A DNA stretch of 24,012 nt from RGIG3528 sp964653855 (GTDB taxonomy: Bacteria; Bacillota; Clostridia; Lachnospirales; Lachnospiraceae). This document shows, piece after piece, positions 1-7,789 of the stretch. The notes under the pieces were generated by a model. It saw only the letters and a list, made by a program, of their open reading frames with translations, did no database searches and was not told the DNA's origin. The stretch spans positions 1 to 24,012 of the forward strand of contig CAZZFV010000035.1 of the NCBI GenBank assembly GCA_964653855.1. Direction: 5' to 3'. Within the stretch, counting starts at the first letter, position 1, and the number at the start of each line of letters is the position of its first letter. Made by a program: the position numbers and the translations under genes.

Positions 1-21
1 ATCCAAGGCGGTACAAAGCAA

Positions 22-58
22 AACCCCACGAATGGCATTTCGTGGGGTTATTTTTTGT
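22..58 (+). terminator. Rho-independent terminator of the gene upstream of the window
   Basis: An 11-bp perfect stem (AACCCCACGAA at 22-32 with TTCGTGGGGTT at 39-49) has a 6-nt loop and is followed by a run of T. No coding sequence could be assigned to bases 1-21, so this should end a gene lying outside the window. In related genomes that gene is often an HU-type DNA-binding protein, but that is an inference. Confidence 0.85.
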
Positions 59-82
59 TTGATTTTCTTTCTTTTTATTTTG

Positions 83-111
83 TTGATTTTGATAAGGGGA
101 ATATATATAAT
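83..111 (+). promoter_or_regulatory. Sigma-A-type promoter of the rqcP-divIC-tilS-hpt-ftsH operon
   Basis: TTGATT at 83-88 and a perfect TATAAT at 106-111 are separated by 17 bases. The promoter lies directly after the upstream terminator and about 50 bases before the first start codon. Very short gaps or overlaps between the following genes suggest that it drives the whole run to ftsH. Confidence 0.6.
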
Positions 112-159
112 GACGTTGAGGTTTCCGTAATTATATAAGCGGATTTTAAGAGGTAAAAT

Positions 160-399
160 ATGAGGCTTGACAAATATTTAAAGGTTTCGAGAATAATAAA
201 AAGGCGCACAATCGCAAACGAAGCGTGCGATGCGGGGAGAGTTACCGTAAACGGCCGTGTGGCTAAGGCGGGAACGGAAGTAAAGGTTGGGGACATAATA
301 GAAGTAAGTTTTGGGACAAGCGTTGTTAAAGCGGAGATTTTGAATATTACCGAAACGACCAAAAAAGACGCCGCAAAGGAAATGTTTAAATATATATAA
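160..399 (+). CDS. rqcP: S4-domain RNA-binding protein, RqcP/HslR (YabO) family
   Basis: This 79-residue protein is almost entirely an S4 RNA-binding domain: MRLDKYLKVSRIIKRRTIANE at the N-terminus and a glycine turn with VTVNGRVAKAG near residues 28-38. The family (B. subtilis YabO/RqcP) binds the obstructed 50S subunit with RqcH and helps poly-alanine tailing in ribosome quality control. Length and sequence fit the family. A GAGGT-type ribosome binding site lies 5 to 10 bases before the ATG. It is the first gene of the operon and ends two bases before divIC. In spore-formers yabP and yabQ often come between these two genes, and they are missing here. Confidence 0.9.
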   Translation: MRLDKYLKVSRIIKRRTIANEACDAGRVTVNGRVAKAGTEVKVGDIIEVSFGTSVVKAEILNITETTKKDAAKEMFKYI

Positions 400-401
400 T
401 A

Positions 402-710
402 ATGAAAAAAAATTCGGACAAAAGAAAAAGAAGAAGAAAATTCGTTTTGTATGTGGGGGCGGCGGTGCTTCTCATCGGGATTTTTTTGGGCGCAAAGTCG
501 ATATCGTTAAACCAAGAAAAAAAGGAAAAGGAACAAGAGCTTGCAGGTCTTCAAAATACATACGAATCTGAAGAAGAGCGTTCTGCGGAGCTTATCGCAA
601 AGCGCGCTTATATGAACACCAAAAAATATATCGAGGATCTTGCGCGCGAAAAATTCGGGCTTGTGTACGACGATGAGATAATTTTTAAAGAAAAAGAAGA
701 AGACGAATAA
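402..710 (+). CDS. divIC: DivIC/FtsB-like septum formation initiator
   Basis: This 102-residue bitopic membrane protein has a very basic cytoplasmic N-terminus (KRKRRRK), one membrane segment at about 13-31, a coiled coil rich in Glu, Lys and Gln at about 36-66, and the family C-terminal signature (YIEDLAREKFGLVYDDEIIF at about 76-95). DivIC forms the FtsL/DivIB/DivIC complex that activates septal wall synthesis. The start codon is two bases after the rqcP stop, with no clear ribosome binding site, so translational coupling is likely. Its position next to the S4 gene matches many Firmicutes genomes. The family assignment is confident; the exact gene name is by synteny. Confidence 0.85.
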   Translation: MKKNSDKRKRRRKFVLYVGAAVLLIGIFLGAKSISLNQEKKEKEQELAGLQNTYESEEERSAELIAKRAYMNTKKYIEDLAREKFGLVYDDEIIFKEKEEDE

Positions 711-725
711 AGACGGAGTGGTTGT

Positions 726-1109
726 ATGACGGGAATTGAAAGCCTAAATTGCATAAAAGACAAAAAAACCGTAGACAATATTAAAGAAATGACGAAATGC
801 TTTGTGTCACACGTGAAGCCTTTAAAAGTTATTCTTTTCGGATCTTTCGCCGGGGGAAATTATACCGAAGAAAGCGATTATGATTTTTATCTTGTGATTG
901 ACGATAATCGCAGCGTCGGAGAAGCAACCGATGCGGCATATAATTCGGTGACATACGTTAAGAAGCGCCCGGTGGACATAGTTGTCGGAACAAATTCCGG
1001 CTTTGAAACCAAAAAAAACCTGACACATTCGTTAATGGTGGAAAGAGAAGTTCAAAAAAACGGAATTTTGCTTTATGACAAAAATGACGTCCGGGGAGAA
1101 AGCGCATGA
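726..1109 (+). CDS. Minimal nucleotidyltransferase (MNT/NTase-fold), partner of HEPN protein
   Basis: This 127-residue protein has a complete minimal nucleotidyltransferase core: FGS at 38-40 with a following glycine pair, the two metal-binding aspartates D51 and D53 in SDYDF, and a third acidic residue D84 in RPVDIVV. Such proteins form two-gene modules with HEPN proteins. In characterised MntA/HepT modules the NTase AMPylates the HEPN toxin and silences it. The ATGA overlap with the next gene supports a module. It sits between divIC and tilS, an unusual place that otherwise often holds spoIIE. A homologous protein is encoded at 21177-21494. Function here (antitoxin or other) is inferred. 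Confidence 0.85.
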   Translation: MTGIESLNCIKDKKTVDNIKEMTKCFVSHVKPLKVILFGSFAGGNYTEESDYDFYLVIDDNRSVGEATDAAYNSVTYVKKRPVDIVVGTNSGFETKKNLTHSLMVEREVQKNGILLYDKNDVRGESA

Positions 1110-1579
1110 ATGAAAAAAACGGAGAGAATATTAAAGATAACGAAAATATGCCTGCCGATACGGATGAACGGAATGACGAATATAAAGATTGGCTTACCTT
1201 CTCGCAAACCGATTTTGAGTGTGCAAAGTATCTGAACGGAGCGCCTTTTTATCCGAGACCGCTTAACGTGATTTGTTATCACTGCCAACAGGCGGCGGAG
1301 AAGGCGGTAAAAGCTTTGATTGTTTATTTCGGATGCCGGGGAGGAGTTCCGAAAGTTCATGATATATCTTTTTTGCTTTGCCAACTTAAGAATATTGTTT
1401 ACGATCAAAAAGGAATCGAAATCGACGATGAACTTTTGATGATGGCGAATTCGTTATCGAAATACGGTGTTGCACCACGTTATCCCAATGAATTGGAAGT
1501 TGAAGAATATCATGTAAAAAAAGCACTTAAGGATTGCGAATATATTCTTAAGTGGGTGAATGATGTGATAAAAAAATAA
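1106..1579 (+). CDS. HEPN-domain protein paired with the upstream nucleotidyltransferase
   Basis: This 157-residue, mostly helical protein has the PF05168-type HEPN signature CYHCQQAAEKAVKALIV at about 57-73 and a conserved RYPNEL segment at 125-130. About 25 N-terminal residues are polar and low complexity. The RX4-6H RNase motif of toxic HEPN proteins is not apparent: after R125 the next histidine is H136, ten residues between. The protein may therefore be a non-nuclease HEPN (HI0074-like substrate-binding role) or use a variant site. It overlaps the nucleotidyltransferase by four bases and ends nine bases before tilS. A shorter homologue at 21484-21897 keeps the same QQAAEK and RYPNEL segments. 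Confidence 0.85.
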   Translation: MNEKNGENIKDNENMPADTDERNDEYKDWLTFSQTDFECAKYLNGAPFYPRPLNVICYHCQQAAEKAVKALIVYFGCRGGVPKVHDISFLLCQLKNIVYDQKGIEIDDELLMMANSLSKYGVAPRYPNELEVEEYHVKKALKDCEYILKWVNDVIKK

Positions 1580-1588
1580 AAGACACAA

Positions 1589-2986
1589 ATGAAAACATTT
1601 GACAAAATAAAAAAATATTGCACCGAAAATTCTCTTATCGCGCCCGGGGACTCAGTTCTTGTGGGGCTTTCCGGCGGGGCGGATTCGGTATGCCTTTTGA
1701 GATTTTTGTGCGATATAAGGGACGAATTTGAATTAAAAATATATGCGCTTCACGTGCATCACGGGATAAGAGGTGCGGAAGCCGACAGGGATGCGGATTT
1801 TTGTAAGAAACTCTGTGCGGATTTTAACGCAGAGTTTGAGCTTATTAAGGCGGATGTACCTAAAATTGCACGAGATACGAATCAAAGCGTTGAAGAAGCG
1901 GGAAGAAACGTGCGCTACCGGGCTTTTAACGATTATGCGCGTGAAAAAGGCTGCAACAAGATTGCGGTTGCGCATCACTTAAACGACCTTGCGGAGACTT
2001 TTATATTTAATTTGATACGGGGGAGCCGTCTTAAGGGGCTTACCGGAATATCTCCGAAAAACGGCATGATAATAAGGCCGCTTTTATGTGTTACAAGAGA
2101 AGAAATCGAAGAGGTTTTGAGCCTTTTAAAGCAGGACTTTGTTACGGACAGCACGAACGCGGATACGGATTACGCAAGGAACAAAATACGAAATATTTTG
2201 ATTCCCGAAATGAAACTCATAAATTCGGAGAGCGTCGGTCACATTGCGGAAACCGCCGCATATTTGGGACAGGTAAACGAATTTATTTTGGCAGAAACAA
2301 AACGGTTTATGAAAGAAGCCGTATATATTAAGGAAGAAACACACGTTTCCGCTGAAATCGACATAAAAAAATTGCTTGCATGTGACCCTGTTATCGCGGA
2401 ACGCGCGGTATACGAGACGATTTGCAGGGTATCCGGTCAAAAAAAGGATATAACAAGCGATTTTGTGCGTGATGTCATGGGACTCACAAAAAAGCAATCG
2501 GGGAAATCCGTGTCGCTTAAATACAGCGTGACCGCAAAGCGTGACTACGACAAAATTGTAACGGTAAAAAACAAGATTGACAATATACCTTTAAATTGCA
2601 ATAATATGTTCCGCTTTGAAATCATAAGTGATTCGGATAACGAAAGGTTTAAAAAAGCAAAAGAACAGTGTAAAAAAGCGGACGGGAAAACAGCTAAGTA
2701 TTTTGATTTTGACAAAATTACCCGGGAATACAAGTTTGAAACAAATCCTTTCGTCATGCGTTATGCATTAGGGCAAGATTATATCACGGCTTACACCGAC
2801 GGACGGAAAAAGCGTGTCACGGATGTTCTAAAAGACAAAAAGATAAGTGCGGATTTAAGAAAAAAGATCCCCGTGTTCGCGATAAATGACGAAGTTCTTT
2901 TGATAGCGGGCGTTCGGGGCTCGGAAGGCTACAGAATTACCGAAAACACCAAAAATATATTATATGTGACATATACGGAGGAATAA
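1589..2986 (+). CDS. tilS: tRNA(Ile)-lysidine synthase
   Basis: TilS ligates lysine to C34 of tRNA-Ile(CAU), so that it reads AUA instead of AUG; this is essential. The 465-residue protein has the PP-loop ATP site SGGADS at 28-33, the following HVHHGIRG segment typical of TilS, and a NLIRGSRLKGLTGISP stretch. A C-terminal TilS domain with a KDKKISADLRKKIPVF-like segment covers about 390-465. Length matches the family. The start follows the HEPN gene by nine bases, without a strong ribosome binding site. The hpt start is two bases after its stop, the usual tilS-hpt-ftsH arrangement. Confidence 0.95.
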   Translation: MKTFDKIKKYCTENSLIAPGDSVLVGLSGGADSVCLLRFLCDIRDEFELKIYALHVHHGIRGAEADRDADFCKKLCADFNAEFELIKADVPKIARDTNQSVEEAGRNVRYRAFNDYAREKGCNKIAVAHHLNDLAETFIFNLIRGSRLKGLTGISPKNGMIIRPLLCVTREEIEEVLSLLKQDFVTDSTNADTDYARNKIRNILIPEMKLINSESVGHIAETAAYLGQVNEFILAETKRFMKEAVYIKEETHVSAEIDIKKLLACDPVIAERAVYETICRVSGQKKDITSDFVRDVMGLTKKQSGKSVSLKYSVTAKRDYDKIVTVKNKIDNIPLNCNNMFRFEIISDSDNERFKKAKEQCKKADGKTAKYFDFDKITREYKFETNPFVMRYALGQDYITAYTDGRKKRVTDVLKDKKISADLRKKIPVFAINDEVLLIAGVRGSEGYRITENTKNILYVTYTEE

Positions 2987-2987
2987 A

Positions 2988-3527
2988 ATGGCAGACAAAG
3001 TTACAACACTGATTCCCGAGGAAGAAGTGGAAAAAAGAGTGCATGAAATCGCAGCCGAAATAAGCCGTGACTTAAACGGTGAAGAAGTACTTCTTATTTG
3101 CATTTTGAAGGGAAGCGTATTTTTTACGTGTGAGCTCGCAAAGCGCATTACCGTGCCCGTGAAGCTTGATTTTATGAGCGTTTCAAGCTACGGAGACGGG
3201 ACGGTTTCGTCGGGACGGGTAAAAATAGTAAAGGATCTTGACGATTCCGTCGAAGGCAAAAACGTAATCGTTGTGGAAGACATAATCGATTCGGGTCACA
3301 CACTTTCACACCTTATGGCTCTTTTGAAGGTGCGTAACCCTAAGTCCATCCGTCTTTGCACACTTCTCGACAAGCCTTCGCGCCGTGAGGAAAACGTGAA
3401 CGTCGACTATGTCGGATTCCAAATTCCCGATGCTTTTGTTGTCGGATTCGGACTTGATTATCAGCAAAAATACAGAAATCTTCCTTATGTGGGGGTTTTG
3501 GAACTCGGGGAGAGCGACGGTGAGTAA
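2988..3527 (+). CDS. hpt: Hypoxanthine phosphoribosyltransferase
   Basis: Purine salvage enzyme that converts hypoxanthine or guanine plus PRPP to IMP or GMP. The 179-residue protein carries the type I PRTase PRPP loop VVEDIIDSGHT at 95-105, the LKGS motif near 40-43 and the family DFMSVSSYG segment near 61-69. Its length fits the family. A clear GGAGG ribosome binding site overlaps the tilS 3' end (tacggaggaataaaATG). Its last eight bases overlap the ftsH start. Confidence 0.95.
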   Translation: MADKVTTLIPEEEVEKRVHEIAAEISRDLNGEEVLLICILKGSVFFTCELAKRITVPVKLDFMSVSSYGDGTVSSGRVKIVKDLDDSVEGKNVIVVEDIIDSGHTLSHLMALLKVRNPKSIRLCTLLDKPSRREENVNVDYVGFQIPDAFVVGFGLDYQQKYRNLPYVGVLELGESDGE

Positions 3528-5337
3528 AAAAAGAAGTTTTATCGGAAGTTTCGGATTTTATTTGATATTGCTTATTTGTATCGGTGCGCTTTACGTTGTT
3601 GTGGCAAATCTTAGCAACGACGAAGACGAATACGGATATACGGATTTTGTGAGTGATCTTGAATCTTCAAACATCACACGCATGATTATCGTTCAAAACA
3701 AGGAAATACCGACGGGTGAGGTGCGCCTTATATTAAAAGACGGCACATCCGAGAGTTTTTATGTGCTTGATACGGAAGAAGTGCGTGATATGGCGCTTTT
3801 GCAAGGGCTTGACCCCGTTATCCGTGACGTAAAGGGTGACAACACATTTCTTACAACGGTGCTTCCGAATTTGATATTCCTTGTCGTAATGTTTATTATG
3901 CTTACGATGTATATGAATCCCGGAGCAAGGGGAAATGCGGGACTTGTGAGCTTCGGTAAGAATCATGCGCAGCTTATTATGCCAAAAGACGGAAAATCCG
4001 TCACATTTAAGGATGTTGCGGGAATAATAGAAGAAAAGGAAGAACTTACGGAAATAGTCGATTTTCTTGCAAATCCCAAAAAATATATCGATGTTGGCGC
4101 ACGAATCCCGAAAGGCGTAATACTCGTCGGCCCTCCCGGAACCGGTAAAACGCTTCTTGCAAAGGCCGTTGCCGGCGAAGCGGGTGTGCCGTTCTTTTCG
4201 ATATCGGGCTCGGACTTTGTCGAAATGTTTGTGGGTGTAGGTGCGTCGCGTGTGAGAGACATGTTTGCGGAAGCAAAAAAGCTTGCGCCGTGCATAGTTT
4301 TTATCGACGAAATCGATGCCGTCGCAAGGCGCAGAGGCGCAGGCATGGGCGGCGGACATGATGAGCGTGAGCAAACGTTAAACCAGCTTCTTGTCGAAAT
4401 GGACGGATTTTCGGTAAACGAAGGCATAATCGTGATGGCTGCGACAAACCGTGTGGACATTTTGGATCCCGCAATTTTGCGCCCGGGGCGTTTTGACAGA
4501 AAGGTATTCGTAAACCGCCCGGATGTAAAGGGAAGAGAGGATATTTTAAAGGTTCACGCGAAAAACAAGCCTCTTTCCGATGATGTTTCGCTCGAAGACA
4601 TTGCAAAAACAACCGCCGGATTTTCGGGTGCGGATCTCGAAAACCTGTTAAACGAAGCCGCTATCGTTGCGGCAAAGAACAACGAAAAATTTATTCGTGA
4701 CGCGGATATCAGAAAAGCACTCATAAAGGTGGGAATCGGTGTCGAAAAGAAATCGAGAATCGTTTCCGAAAAGGAAAGAAGAATCACGGCTTACCACGAA
4801 TCGGGACACGCAATACTTTTCCATTTGCTTCCTGATGTGGGGCCCGTATACACTGTTTCGATTATCCCGACCGGCTCTGCGGGCGGATACACGATGCCGT
4901 TACCCGAGCGGGATGATATGTATATAACGAGAGGACATCTGATTCAGGATATAATAGTGAGCCTCGGCGGACGTGCGGCCGAAGAAATAGAATTTTCGGA
5001 TGTTACGACGGGAGCTTCGCAGGATATTAAGGAAGCAACGCGCACCGCTCGCGACATGATCGTGAAATACGGCTTTTCCGAGCGTCTCGGTCTCATAAAT
5101 TATGACAATTCGGACGATGAAGTGTTTATCGGACGCGATTACGGCCACACAAAGGCATACAGCGACACAACGGCAAACGTGATCGACGAAGAAGTGAGAA
5201 AGATTGTTGAAGAGTGCTACATAAAAGCGAAAGAAATGTTGACGGAATATAAAGCTGTGCTCGATAAGTCGGCTGCTCTCCTCATGGAAAAAGAAAGAAT
5301 CACGCGTGACGAGTTTGAAGCGTTGTTTGCGGAATAA
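3520..5337 (+). CDS. ftsH: ATP-dependent zinc metalloprotease FtsH
   Basis: Membrane-anchored AAA+ protease of quality control. I place the start at GTG 3520: GGGGAG at 3507-3512 lies seven bases upstream, and the protein then begins with a short basic tail and the first membrane segment (about 12-30). A longer reading from an ATG at 3409 would run through hpt. The 605-residue product has a second membrane segment at about 112-132, Walker A GPPGTGKT at 204-211, Walker B with D263/E264, and the zinc site HESGH at 426-430. The TTGASQDIKEAT stretch holds the third zinc ligand region. Length is normal for FtsH. It overlaps hpt by eight bases. Confidence 0.96.
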   Translation: MSKKRSFIGSFGFYLILLICIGALYVVVANLSNDEDEYGYTDFVSDLESSNITRMIIVQNKEIPTGEVRLILKDGTSESFYVLDTEEVRDMALLQGLDPVIRDVKGDNTFLTTVLPNLIFLVVMFIMLTMYMNPGARGNAGLVSFGKNHAQLIMPKDGKSVTFKDVAGIIEEKEELTEIVDFLANPKKYIDVGARIPKGVILVGPPGTGKTLLAKAVAGEAGVPFFSISGSDFVEMFVGVGASRVRDMFAEAKKLAPCIVFIDEIDAVARRRGAGMGGGHDEREQTLNQLLVEMDGFSVNEGIIVMAATNRVDILDPAILRPGRFDRKVFVNRPDVKGREDILKVHAKNKPLSDDVSLEDIAKTTAGFSGADLENLLNEAAIVAAKNNEKFIRDADIRKALIKVGIGVEKKSRIVSEKERRITAYHESGHAILFHLLPDVGPVYTVSIIPTGSAGGYTMPLPERDDMYITRGHLIQDIIVSLGGRAAEEIEFSDVTTGASQDIKEATRTARDMIVKYGFSERLGLINYDNSDDEVFIGRDYGHTKAYSDTTANVIDEEVRKIVEECYIKAKEMLTEYKAVLDKSAALLMEKERITRDEFEALFAE

Positions 5338-5373
5338 GATTCGGATATTGGTAAATGGGCGGTTTGGTAAAGA

Positions 5374-5412
5374 TGCACAAAAGATTTCGGGAAAATTTTT
5401 AATCTTTGTGCA
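5374..5412 (+). other. Imperfect hairpin just downstream of ftsH
   Basis: TGCACAAAAGATT (5374-5386) can pair with AATCTTTGTGCA (5401-5412), giving 12 base pairs with one bulged A and a 14-base loop. The right arm also contains the 8-bp palindrome TGTGCACA (5407-5414). It starts 37 bases after the ftsH stop and lacks a T tail, so it is not a classical terminator. It could be an mRNA 3' structure or a protein-binding site. Confidence 0.5.
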
Positions 5413-5438
5413 CACTGATTTAAAAATTCGTGTATAAT
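5409..5438 (+). promoter_or_regulatory. Possible promoter for a short RNA ending at 5540
   Basis: A perfect TATAAT at 5433-5438 is preceded, 18 bases upstream, by TGCACA (four of six matches to TTGACA). No open reading frame follows before the strong hairpin at 5511-5540, so transcription from here would give an untranslated RNA of about 100 bases. The -35 match is poor. Confidence 0.3.
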
Positions 5439-5510
5439 AGCTCTCGTAAACCCCAATACATTATATAGTTTTTTGCTACATCCCCATAAGTAACAAAAAT
5501 ACCTTCTCCG

Positions 5511-5545
5511 GAAAAGAGCGACCATACGGTCGCTCTTTTCATTTG
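5511..5545. terminator. Strong 13-bp hairpin terminator after ftsH
   Basis: GAAAAGAGCGACC (5511-5523) pairs perfectly with GGTCGCTCTTTTC (5528-5540) around a 4-base loop. The A-rich and T-rich ends of the stem give a T run on either strand, although the + strand tail after the stem is weak (atttgtt). It is the likely end of the ftsH operon. The 377-base gap 5338-5714 otherwise holds the hairpin at 5374, the 40-bp repeats and the promoter listed separately. Confidence 0.75.
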
Positions 5546-5550
5546 TTCCG

Positions 5551-5630
5551 AAATTCGCGTATTCGTATCATAATTTTTTCATATGTCTTAAAATTCGCAT
5601 GTTGGTATCATAATCTTTTCACAATGCTTA
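5551..5630. repeat. Two adjacent 40-bp direct repeats upstream of the GH13 gene
   Basis: Units 5551-5590 and 5591-5630 are exactly adjacent and match at about 32 of 40 positions. Each begins AAATTCGC and contains GTATCATAAT followed by a T-rich run. The second unit overlaps the -35 area of the promoter for the downstream gene. They could be duplicated operators or a duplicated promoter element, since each carries a CATAAT -10-like hexamer. Confidence 0.6.
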
Positions 5631-5644
5631 AATTGTGTTATAAT
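5616..5644 (+). promoter_or_regulatory. Extended -10 promoter of the GH13 gene
   Basis: TGT-TATAAT at 5636-5644 is an extended -10 element with a perfect hexamer. Upstream are TTTTCA (5616-5621, spacing 17) and TTCACA (5618-5623, spacing 15) as possible -35 elements. The predicted transcript start is about 65 bases before the ATG at 5715. Confidence 0.55.
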
Positions 5645-5714
5645 CAACAAAAGATGCTTATGCCAAAAGGCACGCATTAATCAAGATCTTTACGTAACCA
5701 TAGGACAGATATAA

Positions 5715-7724
5715 ATGGACACATTAAAAGGATTTTATTCCGACAACACGCATGAATATGTGAATATTTTTGATAACGACGGAATAAAAACCGCTAAAAT
5801 AAATTTAAGAACACCGCGCAATATGGGCATTCCCCCGCTTTTCCTGTGTGACACCGAAGAAATCACGATGAGCTTTTTGTATTCGGGTCCGTATTACGAT
5901 TATTACGGATGCACGCTCGCACTCACAAAGGAATGCACAAATTATGCGTTCAAGGTTGTTTTTGACGAAAGAATTTATTATTACACAAAGTCCGGGTTAA
6001 AGGACTTTTACGACTGGGCGGACAGTTTTAAGGTATTTCGCGACTTTTCCGCACCCGACTGGGCGATAGGCGCCGTTATGTACCAGATTTTTCCGGACAG
6101 ATTTTGTAACGGCAGCAAGCAAAACGACGTCGAAAATTCGGAATATTATTATGCGGGTCAGCCGGTAGAGCACGTGTACGACTGGAATTCGCCCGTGGCA
6201 AATCTGGATGTGGCGCGCTTTTACGGCGGCGACCTTGTGGGCGTCAAAAAAAAGCTTGATTACCTATCCGACCTCGGAATAGATGTGATTTACCTAAATC
6301 CCATATTTGTGTCCCCTTCAAACCACAAATATGACTGCCAGGATTACGATCATGTTGATCCCCATCTCACGACGATAGTAAAAAATGTGGGGGACAGTGA
6401 CGTCTACGGCTACAACAAATACGTAATAAAAACAACCGATCCCGAAAACTTGCGCGCGAGCAACGAGTGGTTTTCCGATTTCGTAAAAGAGGTTCACGCG
6501 CGCGGAATGAAAATTATTCTTGACGGCGTGTTCAATCATTGCGGCTCTTTCAACAAATGGATGGACAGGGACGGCTATTATTCAAATTCGGAAGACGGCG
6601 AAGAGGGCGCTTACAATTACCCGAAGAGCAAATACAGAAGCTTTTTTAAATATTTCGACCAAAATAACCCGAATTCTTACGAAGGCTGGTGGGGCTTTGA
6701 TACGTTACCTAAGCTCAATTACGAGGAATCCGAAGACTTGTGCGAATATGTGTGCAACATCGGTGCAAAATGGGTATCGGAGCCGTATAATTGCGACGGA
6801 TGGCGCCTTGATGTTGCGGCGGATCTCGGTCACAGCGCGGAATTTAACCACAAATTCTGGAAGCGTTTCAGGAATGCCGTAAAACAGGCAAACCCCGACA
6901 GCATAATTCTTGCCGAGCATTACGGAAATGCCGACTCGTGGCTTATGGGCGACGAGTGGGACACGGTCATGAATTACGACGCTTTTATGGAGCCCGTGAG
7001 CTGGTTTTTTACGGGAATGGAAAAGCACAGCGACAATTACCTTGACTATATGTTAAACAACACGGAAGCCTTTATGGACGGGTTATTCAATAAGTCGCGA
7101 GGTTTTTCGTACGAAACCATGTACATGGCGATGAACGAGCTTTCGAATCACGATCATTCAAGATTTTTGACACGCACAAATCACTATGTGGGGCGCGTGC
7201 AAAATTTGGGAAGTGCGGCGGCTGAGCGCGACACGGATATTGCGGTGATGGCGGAGGCGGTTGTTTTTCAAATGATGTGGCCCGGGTGTCCGACCGTTTA
7301 TTACGGAGACGAGGCAGGGCTTTGCGGCTTTACGGATCCCGATAACAGAAGGACTTACCCCTGGGGCAGGGAAAACAGGGATCTTATCGAGCTTCACAAA
7401 GAGCTTATTTTACTTCGCCACACCATCCCCGTCATAAAAACGGGCAGTGTTGCGCCCGTATATGCGGAACACGGGATTTTTGCGTTTATGCGGTTTGATT
7501 CCGATAACGCCGTGGTCACGATAATCAACAACAACGATTACGAAAAGGATTTGGAGATTCCGCTTGATATTGCGGACATCAAAATAAAGTGCATGATCAG
7601 GCTTCTCACCACGGACAGGGAAGGCTGTCACAGGGACGCCGAGTTTTTGTATCTCAACGACAACAGGGTGTCGATACACATGAAAGCAAAAAGCGCGTGC
7701 GTTATAAAAGACTTTGACGCATAA
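5715..7724 (+). CDS. GH13 alpha-glucan hydrolase, neopullulanase/cyclomaltodextrinase type
   Basis: This 669-residue protein has no signal peptide, so it should act in the cytoplasm on imported maltodextrins, cyclodextrins or stored glycogen. The first 110 residues look like the CBM34-type beta domain of this subgroup. The catalytic barrel starts at about 115 (AVMYQIFPDRF) and shows conserved region I (DGVFNH, 270-275), region II GWRLDVA with nucleophile D366, region III LAEHYG with acid/base E401, and region IV NHDHSR with D480. An LPKLN motif before region II supports the neopullulanase/cyclomaltodextrinase group. It has its own promoter and no sugar-utilisation neighbours, so it looks monocistronic. 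Exact substrate preference cannot be read from sequence. Confidence 0.9.
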   Translation: MDTLKGFYSDNTHEYVNIFDNDGIKTAKINLRTPRNMGIPPLFLCDTEEITMSFLYSGPYYDYYGCTLALTKECTNYAFKVVFDERIYYYTKSGLKDFYDWADSFKVFRDFSAPDWAIGAVMYQIFPDRFCNGSKQNDVENSEYYYAGQPVEHVYDWNSPVANLDVARFYGGDLVGVKKKLDYLSDLGIDVIYLNPIFVSPSNHKYDCQDYDHVDPHLTTIVKNVGDSDVYGYNKYVIKTTDPENLRASNEWFSDFVKEVHARGMKIILDGVFNHCGSFNKWMDRDGYYSNSEDGEEGAYNYPKSKYRSFFKYFDQNNPNSYEGWWGFDTLPKLNYEESEDLCEYVCNIGAKWVSEPYNCDGWRLDVAADLGHSAEFNHKFWKRFRNAVKQANPDSIILAEHYGNADSWLMGDEWDTVMNYDAFMEPVSWFFTGMEKHSDNYLDYMLNNTEAFMDGLFNKSRGFSYETMYMAMNELSNHDHSRFLTRTNHYVGRVQNLGSAAAERDTDIAVMAEAVVFQMMWPGCPTVYYGDEAGLCGFTDPDNRRTYPWGRENRDLIELHKELILLRHTIPVIKTGSVAPVYAEHGIFAFMRFDSDNAVVTIINNNDYEKDLEIPLDIADIKIKCMIRLLTTDREGCHRDAEFLYLNDNRVSIHMKAKSACVIKDFDA

Positions 7725-7789
7725 AAAGAAAACTTAAAACCCATATATCACCGAGGCTTGACTTTAACATAATCATAAAGGGGCAGTTT

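Noticed and set aside
3409..3519. Longer ftsH start at ATG 3409
   Set aside because: The extra 37 residues overlap hpt in another frame and are unlike FtsH; the GTG at 3520 has a good ribosome binding site and gives the family N-terminus.
3733..4460. Long minus-strand open frames opposite ftsH
   Set aside because: They mirror the codon bias of ftsH on the other strand, overlap each other, and encode no recognisable protein.
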